Shown here piece after piece: positions 54,961 through 64,000 of a stretch of 64,000 nt of DNA (position 1 is the first letter of the stretch; each line of letters begins with the position of its first letter). Under the pieces are notes generated by a model. The model did no database searches, was not told the DNA's origin, and was given only the letters and a program-made list of their open reading frames with translations. A program made the position numbers and the translations under genes. The stretch covers positions 285,001 through 349,000 of the forward strand of contig JAEMWC010000614.1 of assembly GCA_016490735.1 (NCBI GenBank). The letters are read 5' to 3'. The stretch comes from Pachyseris speciosa (lineage: Eukaryota > Cnidaria > Anthozoa > Scleractinia > Pachyseridae).

Positions 54961-55371
54961 TCAAATGATAAAACAGAAGAAAAGAACATGCCTGTTCAGG
55001 CTTTGATTCCACAGCCTAAAATCTTCAATGCTGCATGCATGCTCTGTGGCTTGTTCGTTCTCATGGGTAGAACGTACTGCATTGATGTCGTCATCAGCGC
55101 CCCGGGGGTAACATGGAGACATCCCATGGCTGTTTGGCTGCCCTGTCTCCTCAACAGAGACCATCAGTTCGCAGTCTTGGTCTCCATGATTAGCTGACAC
55201 CTGCACCGCGTGCTCGTTGCTCGTCTCCTGTATCGGGCTGCCCATTCCATCCCCACTTTCCTGTCCAATCTGGTGGTAAAATAACAAGTTAAGAGCTGAA
55301 CATGTACCACCATTAAATTTTGTGAGGGTAATCGAGATAGTGGCTTTGTGGCCAGATGACAGGCTGCTCAT
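54961..55371 (-). CDS. unassigned 136-codon ORF (U3)
   Basis: The U3 counterpart has the same length as in U1 but is closer to U2 in the stretch FYHQIGQESGDGMG, where U1 has VYHQIRQESGGEMG. U3 is therefore a mosaic of U1-like and U2-like sequence within this ORF. No domain is recognised. Confidence 0.4.
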   Translation of the reverse strand: MSSLSSGHKATISITLTKFNGGTCSALNLLFYHQIGQESGDGMGSPIQETSNEHAVQVSANHGDQDCELMVSVEETGQPNSHGMSPCYPRGADDDINAVRSTHENEQATEHACSIEDFRLWNQSLNRHVLFFCFII

Positions 55372-55464
55372 GAAATGATCTTCTACTGAGTTCTGACCTT
55401 ACAAATATATTATTATCAATGTCATTATTACCTTTGCCGGTGCCGTAGCCGTTGCCGTTGATTA

Positions 55465-55825
55465 GGGAGCTTTAGCAACGAGGACGGCAACGGCAACGAG
55501 AACCGTCGCTACAAAACGATAAGTTTAATGAGCAAAAACAATCGCTCTGCACGTGCGTTTTACATTTTGGTACATTTCTTTGCCGTCTTCTGCAAAACAA
55601 CGACGTGAAATGACCAAATTTTAGGTCTCGAGAACGTGAGCACGTGATGGAAAATTTCCTTTCTTTTTCCTTACTTTATGGTAGTCATATAATCCCTGAA
55701 TAGTTCGCCAGCATTTTGCAAGTTAAACAAATTGGAATAATGGCGAAATAGCTACGAAAAAGAGAAGTTAGATTTGAAAACGGTGTTTTCTTTGCGGTCG
55801 CCGCGTCGTCCTTGCTAAAGCTTCC
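55465..55825. mobile_element. TA-flanked MITE (U3)
   Basis: This is the orthologous copy in U3, nearly identical to U1 and sharing the AAGCTTCC right-end variant with U2. Confidence 0.7.
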
Positions 55826-56364
55826 TACCCTTTTTTGTTATCGTTATTTGTTGTTGTTGTTGGTACTGGTACCGATAGTATTAAAAGTTCGTCCTTTCCA
55901 TTATTCCCTGATAATATCCTGGTATAAGCCATGTGCTTTCCGAATAAAAAGTGTGCAATTTCGAACAGTTATTTTCCCTTTCTCAGAGGTATGGCTACTT
56001 CATTGCGTTTTCCCAATGTACTCGCAAATTTCCTTCGTAACCAGTCCAAGCATTTCAATTGCCACGGTCACTGTAGTGGAACTTCAATGCCGCATGCAAA
56101 CAGATAACTTCAACTTCCTTATGTTTGTCTCTAACTAACTTTTAAAATACTCTTCTTAGCACCCTCTTGTCCAAATGGATAGTGATATTAACTAAAGTAC
56201 GTCGTCCGGCAGGTGGTATAGTATTTTAGTGAACGTGCTGATTCGCATGTCCAAAAGGAACTCATGACCTTTTTATTTATTTATTTATTTATTGGGTTAT
56301 CTACATTGTTTTCCTTTAGTTATTAAATCAGAATTGAATATGCAACCCTGCTTCGGGTGGTTAT

Positions 56365-57030
56365 CCTTATCATTACTGTTGTCATTTGCTTATCATTATC
56401 ATCATCATTATCATTATCGTCATCGTCATCGTCATCAGCATCGTCATCGTCATCGTCATCGTCATCGACATCGACATCGTCATCTTCATCGTCATCGTTA
56501 TCGTTATCATCATCGTTATCATTATCATCATCATCATCATCATTGTTATCGTTATCGTTATCCTTTTCATTATCATTATCATTTTCATTTTCATCATCAT
56601 CATCATCATCATTATCATTATCATTATCGTTATCATCGTCATCGTCATCCTCATCGTCATCGTCATCGCCATCATTATCGTTATCGTTATTATCATCATT
56701 ATCGTTATCGTTATCGTCATCATCATTATCGTTATCATTATCATTATTTATCATTATCATTATCATTATCATTATCATTATCATTATCATTGTCGTCATC
56801 GTCATCGTCATCGTCGTCATCGTCATCATGATCATGATCATCATCATTATCATTATCATCGTCATCGTCATCGTCATCGTTGTCGTTATCACTATGATTA
56901 TGAGCATCACCACCATCGCTATCATAATCACTATCGTCATCACTATCACTACATCACATCATCACCGTCATCGTCACAGTCAACGCCACCGTCATCGTCA
57001 TCATGATCGTCATCATCATCTTCATCAGCA
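56365..57030. repeat. hexanucleotide satellite (U3)
   Basis: This is the U3 copy. It lacks the trinucleotides present at the left end of the other two (TTTGCTTATC for TCTTGCTTATC), and has more TTATCA hexamers near 56755-56790. Confidence 0.9.
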
Positions 57031-57044
57031 ACAACAACTTGGCA

Positions 57045-58654
57045 AACTTTTTCCCTTCAAATCTTAACTTAACACTGGAGCGAACAGATCATAGAACAGT
57101 TGTCTTTGTAAATCAAAACCTTGTAAATCCATTTATGTTTACCTCGTTCTCGTTTTCTCCATGAGACCTTGGGTCGTTTTCTCTGAGAGAAATAAAGAAT
57201 AATAAATTAATCTTTAGTCATTGATTTGTAAATGTAGACCATCTTATTACGACTGTTCTTTGGATTCTGGGTAAGCCTTGAGAATTTTCCTAAAAATTGG
57301 CATGTTCTGTTACAGGGCCAGATCTGTTGAAATTTACTTCTAATAATTGTTGGGGTGCAAATATAATTGTTGTTGTTGTGCACATTGTACCAACTTCTAA
57401 ATTGCGAAGGACGAAGTTCCTGGTTTGGTGAGAATTGAAACTTGTAAAAAACCTATGAATGTTCTTGTCATTTTAATTTATTTTAAACAGATTTTATTTT
57501 GAGACTCCATTTTTGAAGATGGAATAGGATTGGGACTAGTCTAAAACTATATGGACTTGTATTCGTGTTTCGCATAAAAGCTCCAAACGTCTGTGCTTGT
57601 GTTACGGCATTAAGGTTTTTCCAACGTTGACGTTAGCATAACAGACTTTGCATCTTATCGCGAATAATACAAATTATTCATGTAAACGTTATGGAAATTG
57701 GTCAGACGCTTGAAGAAGTTAAGACTATCAGAACTATAATTGATATAATCAATAATTGTCAATTAAACAGGGTAGCGTCCTTTAAGCGGCTGAAACTATG
57801 ACTGCTTCGTGTCAAGAGCGAAGGTCAGTGTAAGAAACAAACTTTTAACTCCGAACTTCCGAAGCGCACATGGTTCACCCCCGGAAAATATTGCGTCATG
57901 GGTACCGTAACATACCCTACTGAGGTACATGTACATCATTACTATTTATCAACAGAAACGTTACTGTTACACAACAACGATTTACACCTTAAATTGCAAT
58001 AGAATCGTAAGCAAACAAGTGGCAACTTTTTGAAGCACTGACGAAAACAATGTGTATGGAAGGTAAGTAGACTGAAAACCAACAAACCTAGAGACAACAA
58101 CTTATACGTTTTATTGCTTGAAGCGTCTATTCTTGAAACAATTTTATTGTACTTGAAATCCACATAGAAAATGTAATCATAAAATCAAACAAAAAAAAAA
58201 CTAGCAATTGCAACTGAATTCTATTCCGGTGAAAATGTGAAAGCAAAATGCTTGCAGGAAATCTGATGAAACCCATTGACCAAGCAGCAGCACCACAAAT
58301 ACTGCGATAGTTACAAACCTACAATAGCAAATTACAGAACTGTTTTGGACTCACAGGATACTCGAACCATAATTAGTAGTCTCCTATACTAACTATGCTC
58401 GAACCGACATGCGCAGAATATTTCAAGCTCTAACGGCGGTGCCCGATTACGGAAGACCTATGGGAATAGTTTTTATTATTCAGTATTATTTTCGCAAGCT
58501 AACTTTCGGTTTCCAAGATTTACTTTTTGCGATTTTTACCGAGAAGCTCTCCTTTGGGAATAAAAAGTCAAATTTTGGAAACATATAGGTCCAAAAAGGA
58601 CTAAACATGTAAAAGGGCACAATTTTACAGGGTTGATTATTAGTGCTTTGTAAG
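57045..58654. other. non-coding spacer (U3)
   Basis: Equivalent to 6900-8473 of U1, with an extra GAATTGAAACTTGTAAAA near 57431. No gene is seen. Confidence 0.6.
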
Positions 58655-59245
58655 ATGTCCTCCGCATACGACGAAAGAGTTATGATTTCCTTCTCTGACT
58701 GCCCTAACACTAAGCTGAAATACGTCCTTCACGGCAAACGTGAAAAAGGCACTAAAATGTTGTTTTGGTTAAAGGTTCAACGCGAGTCTCTTGCTGCCTA
58801 GAGGAAGCAGCTCTCTGAAAGGTAAACAGTTGTCAGGCGGTACATCGATCTTGTAAATTTAAACGTACCAGGTAATGCTTTTAGACTGAATCCTAGCAGC
58901 GAAAGGCTAGAATCGAGATTATATGAACTTTCAAACCTGGCAGAGGCTAGAAGAAAGCCTTTAAATAAGAAGGGGAGCCCAAAACAGAGTAAGGAATTCC
59001 TGGCCTCCTACAACAAGATAGCTGTTCTAGCAGAGAAAGTTATATTATAACGCTTGATGAATGAACATCAGAGATTTTTGAATAAAAGGAAAAGCTGAGC
59101 CTTGGAAAGAAAAAGAAAAAGAAAGGTTATTTGAGGAGATGCTAAATAAAAGAGATCTGTATCAGTCATGCAAAGATCGAGGAAGTGAATTAATGAAAAA
59201 ATACATAAAACGGTCGGAAAACGATCAGTTCAAAAAGGTGAGAGG
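58655..59245 (+). pseudogene. N-terminal coding remnant (U3)
   Basis: This is the U3 copy of the same remnant. It shares the early TAG with U1 and U2 and reads LYELSN like U2. The breaks shared by all three units predate the triplication. Confidence 0.5.
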
Positions 59246-59480
59246 TACATCAATCCCAGAGCCGAGATAACAACAACTCAAGCCAGAAACTTGAGATAAC
59301 AACAACTCAAGTCAGATCAGAAACAGAAAGTTGAAAGAACTAAAAACAAGGGCACAGAAAGCTCTTCATTGTTGTACTTTGGAGTTGGACCACTTGAGGT
59401 TAACCCTTTGCTGACGGTTTACCAAATATCGTTCTAAATGGAGCGATGCTTTGAAAATCTACAACTTTCTCAGAAGTAAA

Positions 59481-59763
59481 GTTTCAAAACAAGAAACAAG
59501 CCCTCCGACAAAAAGAGAAAGAAAACAAACAAATCTTGCCCTTTGTAACACAATATCACCAATCAGTGCCAAACTTAAAAGAAATCCTCATGAGCAAATG
59601 GCATTTTATTGAGAAACAACCGACGCTCAGAGAAATATTTATGGAACCGACACTTAAATGCTACAAGAGAGGGCGTACGTTCCCTGAAAGACATACTCGT
59701 TAGAGCAAAAATATAGCCTCAAGGCCAAAAACACGAGAGTGGGAGTCGCGCAGGCCTATCTAA
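59481..59763 (+). pseudogene. Penelope-like RT remnant (U3)
   Basis: This is the U3 copy, nearly identical to U1 and U2, ending in a pure C-tract of about 17 bases and a T-tract. Confidence 0.65.
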
Positions 59764-59981
59764 CCCCCCCCCCCCCCCCCTTTTTTTTTTACACTGATGT
59801 AGCTGATGGATAAGCAACATGAATTGTCACAGTGTTTCAAAGGTATGTCAGCAAAGTATGACTTTGCATATTTCGCTATTAAATGTTAACCAATCTTTGA
59901 AAAATCCAACCTTTTAGTAGGAGCTTAGACTAAAGATGCTCCCCTTTAAGGTGGGGCTTTTTCTTCCTATAGGGGGATTCA

Positions 59982-60013
<32 letters not shown>

Positions 60014-61204
60014 TGCATACGGCTTTGCTTACAGAAGGAAACATGTTAGATGTAATTTGACTCCAGCAGTTAAAAAGCTAGTGAAATTTAATACATTGTG
60101 AAACTTTTAACTCTTTAGGTATAGTATTCAAGGAGATATTGTCTTCCAAAAACTGCAAAATTTCTGGGTGGCAAAAGCACTGATGAGCTCATACATTGTT
60201 TGCAAAATTTTGAGTTTTGAAACCCGCGTTGCACAAAAAGTATTCAATACATGAGGCTCATATTCACTGGCAGAGTTATTCATACCACGACCTTTCAATA
60301 TTCAGAACTGATTTATTTGTAGCTCCATCAGAAACCCAATTGTTCATGCTAATGAGGCAAATAATGTAAACAAGGATTCCCTATTTTTCGTTCCGCTGTC
60401 TGATGCCCCACGTCTCCCCGGGGTGGGAGGGAGGGGTGGGGGTTTCCAGTTACAGATGCACAACAGCAGCATGGAACTCCGCCAATTTCCATTTCACATA
60501 TTTTTTAGAAGTGTCGAGCCACCTGGTCCTGCTGACAAAATATTGCACCGATTGCATTATTTACAAGTCAAAACTCGCCAAAATTGCCATGCCAGGTACC
60601 GGAATCCACTCACAAAACGGCTCGAAGACGCTGAGCGGCTCACTTCGCGTTAAATTGCTTCTCACCTCTGTTTTCTTTCAAAGGATTTCCTCTACCCATG
60701 AACCCAGCTTTATGACGCCAGGCTGGGGCTTCTGAGGTGAAAAATGGCTCGAGAAACGCACTTATAAATCAAATACCTACCGAATTGTTAGCTGCAGTTG
60801 ATCCTTAAAACAAGCGCCAGTTGGCGTGACATGCGTGACAGGAAAGTTAAGAGCCATCGGTCTTCTGGACCAGCAAAATCTCCGTGGTAACCCCTTATAT
60901 GAGATAAATAGACCGCTTTGACCTCCTACCCTCCGGAAATTGCAAAAAAGACGTACAAAACGTCCGTCGGCAAAGGGTTAAAGGATCCAAAGACCCCAAT
61001 CACATACACTGCTAAGTTGACTGCAGAAACCCCAGCATCCCTCTAAAATCAGCAAATTGTACCTCACCTCGCTTGTTTCAAATGTATCTCACAAATGCAG
61101 CTGCCCATTCTCTTCCCCTGCAACACTACCACTTGATAGCTCACCAGTTTCAGCAGCCATGACTTCAAGTTCTTCATCTAATACTGAATTTCCCTCCACC
61201 TCTC
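59764..61204. other. spacer before the RAG1-like pseudogene (U3)
   Basis: It holds the poly-C tract, the MITE at 59971-60381 and short ORFs shared with U1 (60403-60735). No gene is supported. Confidence 0.4.
59971..60381. mobile_element. 411-bp MITE (U3 only)
   Basis: AGGGGGATTC at the left is mirrored by GGATTCCC at the right; further in, TGTTTACATTTTTGCTCATT is mirrored by AGGCAAATAATGTAAACA. The target TAT is duplicated (59968-59970, 60382-60384), and U1 shows the empty site CTTCCTATTTTTCG near 9780. No coding capacity. Confidence 0.75.
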
Positions 61205-63793
61205 TTGCTGGCATGCAGTCAAAATCCAGACCAAGTATCCACTCAAAAACAAACACAGTACCCAAAGCTCAGTGAGGATGACAAGGCCAGAGTAGTGAGT
61301 ATACTCTACCTCATCGACAAATTTGGACTTGGAGATGAATTTATTCACGAGTTAACAACGACAGTTGAGTTTTTGCCTAAGTCATATCTTTTTAAGCAAT
61401 GCAAGAATCATCGCATCAACTCCAGGCAAGGCCCCAGGAGCCCAACACTCCTTTTCAAAGCTATTGGCTGAGCAAATTCAAAACATATACATGGTATGTT
61501 TACTTCTTTCCATGTCATATTATTCAATGGCCTTAGATGGGGAAGGTCAAACATCCATGGGTATCATAAAATACTTTTTGAAACTCATTTAAAACCATAA
61601 TTAATATGCGCTTATTTATTCTAAGCTTTCCCATTTTCAGAAAAACAAAAAACAATGTACTTCAAGAATGTGAAAAAGTGAAACTCTGTGGAGAATGTGC
61701 GCGTATGAGCAGAGTTAGCAATTTTATACTTCTGAGCCTGTCAATACCTCAAAGCAAAGATGACCTGCTATCATCCAAACGTAATGTTATATTTATTTGA
61801 TTTCTTTCTAGTTTCTATTGCTGGTTATTGAAATCAGTGCAAGCAAATTCCACCTATGCTTGCTTATGGTGCAACGTTCACAAGAAAGCCACGTAAGGCA
61901 TTCAGATCCCATGCAAAAAAAGGTAATAATGGATTAAAATTGCCATCTCTCTCTATAATAATCATGATAATGATAATGTTAAAATAAATGATAATGATAA
62001 CAACATTACTTTCTTTAAGAGGAGATATGAGAAAGCCTAATGACTACTACGATGAAGATCCTATTCAAAGAACTTTGGACAAATATAACAATTTGCCAGC
62101 AAGTCAAAAGACGAAAACTACTGCTGTGTCCACCAGCCAACGCTAAGTATCCCACTGGATCACATCGTTTTAGATGAGCTCCCCTGATGCTCTGTGTTAC
62201 AGATGTCCTGATAAACAATCTAGTGGAAGATGCAATGCAGTGGGATTTAAAGGAAAATATCTTCTAGTTGGCAGGAAAGAAAAATACAAGTTTGCAACAC
62301 CAGCACCTCAATAATCTAATTCAGGCCATTAATAGCTGTGGTGTATCCTTCTCAGTTTGGGAAAAGAGAAATGCAGATGGTAAGGGGTCTGACACCTGGG
62401 ACTGGAACAACCTTATGGGGGATGACAGAAAAACCCTCTTGAAGGAGCTTCTGAGAAAGATGGAACCATTGATCCAGCATGATACAGCAAAACCTATAGT
62501 TGAGCTATGGAAGGTATTATTAACAATTCATAACATTCCAAAATACTCTACTGCCAACAAAGCACATTATGCGTTTATTACTTCATCTACATTAATACTT
62601 AGACTAATCCACCCAGCTATCTTTGGGAGTGTATCAGCTAATACTTGAGCAAAGCAAAATTCCCTGACTTTTGTCTCATCATGAAAAACAATTTCAATAA
62701 ATGAATATTGATAAGGTTATTGATATACCCACCACACATTAGGTATGCTCTAATTTTTCAGGCAGAAAATGGCTTTCTTAAACCATGGAATCTCTATTTT
62801 TATCTCTTTCCTTAATCTTAGGGATTTGCTGAAATGTACTTCAAGTTCATTTCATCATTTGAACCAGCAGATGTTGACAAGTACTGTCTAAAAGTAAGTT
62901 GCAAACAACCTTGTGGTAAACTTAAAAACTACAGTTGCAAAATAATCAGGGTTTTCCTTTTCAAATGAAGTTGCAGACAACTTGGGTAAAGCAGGCGGAG
63001 AATATATAGTGGGTGCATTAGTGCATTATTTTGTTTTAAGACCGAACAATTATTGACAACAAGGATTCTTTATTGCACAATTGCCAGCAACTGAGCTGTT
63101 CACAGGCAGCAAAAATTGCCGGTCGCCGGCAAAAAGGAAAACCCTGAATAATCTTTATTGTCATAGCATTAGAAAGAGCAAGAATTAGAAATGAATCTCA
63201 TTTTGACTAACAGATTAAGACCCGGATTCACACCTTTGCTGACTTGGGGGACAAATGTATTGCCTACGCTGGAGAAAGCAGCTGCTTATCACATTCCCAA
63301 CATTGTGAAGAAATACAAAAGCATAAAGCAGTTCAGTGGTCAAGGTATTCTATGTTGCAGCTTAGCAATCTGATCCAATTTTGTTATTGCTCTGCTGAAT
63401 TTTACATATTAATACGAATTCTAATGTCTGAATCATACTATGTTCCTCACGTTTTAGGAGTAGAGAAAAATAATGATGATGCCAGAAAAATCATCCAAAA
63501 GCCCAATCATACAGATGATCCTTCTGACATCTTGCGTGCTGTCAGCATCGCATTTGCTTGCTAAAGCACAGGGAGAGGAGGGCATGCAAATACTGAAACA
63601 AGGCTACTGAGTACTGGGAGAGTACAATCAAAGTAAACCAAAAAAGACGCAAACATCTAAGCTATGATAAGCCCCTGCTTGTGAAGTGGCAGAAGATATG
63701 CATGTGACCACGACACCTGCTCCTAAAGTTGCACAAACAACTGGGAAAAAGAAGAAGTCTACTAATAGATCCAATTCTAATGTTGTAATCTAA
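61205..63793 (+). pseudogene. RAG1/Transib-like multi-exon pseudogene (U3)
   Basis: The same exon order as in U1, also lacking the LGGDYK exon, so U1 and U3 share that deletion. The first exon (61205-61471) is the best preserved: YPKLSEDDKARVVSILYLI, DEFIHEL and LPKSYLFKQCKN are in one frame before the shift common to all units. AAAYHIPNIVKKYKSIKQF then GQ (63278-63342) is in frame here, giving the His-x-Pro motif clearly. GVEKNNDDARKIIQ follows, then a frameshift after DILRA. The tail exon ends at TAA 63791-63793. Confidence 0.6.
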
Positions 63794-63891
63794 GGTTCTG
63801 GGTTATTGCCATGTCCCTAATTTCACTCTCCCCTAGCACAATGACAGTACAGTGTATTTTATTACTATTGATGTTCAAATTTTAATTAAAA

Positions 63892-64000
63892 GTTAGCTCA
63901 GTTTGTAGAGCACTGCACCGGTGTCACAGAGGTCATGGGTTCAACTCCCATAGAAGCCTAAATTTTTGGGATTTATAGTATTTCTCTCTACTGTTTGAGT
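63892..64000 (+). mobile_element. tRNA-headed SINE, family C (U3, cut by window end)
   Basis: Head GTTAGCTCAGTTTGTAGAGC with an intact box B GGGTTCAACTCC, better preserved than in U2. It continues beyond the window. Confidence 0.7.

Larger units (their letters stand above)
50622..64000 (+). repeat. tandem segmental duplication, unit 3 (U3), cut by window end
   Basis: This third copy is joined to U2 through the same tail that joins U1 to U2. It runs through the hairpin, TRAF exon, hexamer tract and RAG1-like pseudogene and stops inside SINE C. It lacks the U1 MULE-like element and the U2 Gypsy element, and has private MITEs at 51582-52262 and 59971-60381. Over its first 4 kb it is very close to U1. 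Confidence 0.9.

Noticed and set aside
1..64000. CRISPR arrays, bacterial operons, prophage or defence islands
   Set aside because: No such structure is present; splice sites, SINEs and retroelements show a eukaryotic chromosome.

Overview
The window is AT-rich eukaryotic DNA: introns with GT/AG borders, tRNA-headed SINEs, many TIR elements, a Ty3/Gypsy retrotransposon, and Penelope-like, DIRS-like and LINE remnants. A TRAF/MATH exon and the SINE and MITE types resemble those I know from anthozoan cnidarians, so a stony coral or relative is my best guess (inference, moderate confidence). No intact host gene can be proven; most coding matter is exons or pseudogene fragments.

The layout is a head-to-tail array of one long segment: unit 1 (U1, about 223-21557), unit 2 (U2, 21558-50621) and unit 3 (U3, 50622 to the window end, cut off). 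U1 and U2 end in the same SINE plus tail, and the next unit follows directly. Bases 1-222 are not part of the array and look like the 3' end of another gene. In order a unit holds: a gene-poor AT-rich stretch with a conserved hairpin; a minus-strand TRAF-type MATH exon; a minus-strand ORF of about 136 codons; a TA-flanked MITE; a 0.6-0.7 kb hexanucleotide tract; a plus-strand N-terminal coding remnant; the C-terminal part of a Penelope-like reverse transcriptase; a plus-strand multi-exon pseudogene with RAG1/Transib-like features; a minus-strand chromodomain pseudogene; a minus-strand DIRS-like remnant with tyrosine recombinase; a plus-strand LINE fragment; and a SINE. U3 reaches only to the end of the RAG1-like pseudogene and one SINE.

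The units differ mainly by private insertions. U1 has a 1,037-bp MULE-like element with 95-bp TIRs carrying a RecQ-like helicase fragment, several MITEs and two new palindromes. U2 has a complete 4,428-bp Gypsy element with identical 141-bp LTRs, a 4.6-kb block (inverted-repeat-flanked Penelope remnant plus a terminal exon encoding an acidic-tailed protein), a 696-bp Harbinger-type element, a pogo-like MITE and another SINE. U3 has two private MITEs. U1 and U3 are nearly identical over their first 4 kb while U2 is clearly more diverged there; from about 29.7 kb U2 becomes nearly identical to the others, which suggests gene conversion or unequal exchange.

The item I would follow first is the multi-exon pseudogene family (10.6-13.2, 39.7-42.9 and 61.2-63.8 kb). 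Its order of motifs (acidic residue, CxxC, LH, His-x-Pro, then Gly-x-Glu-x-x-Asn) parallels the RAG1 catalytic core. All three copies are broken, and one frameshift is common to all, so it decayed before the triplication.
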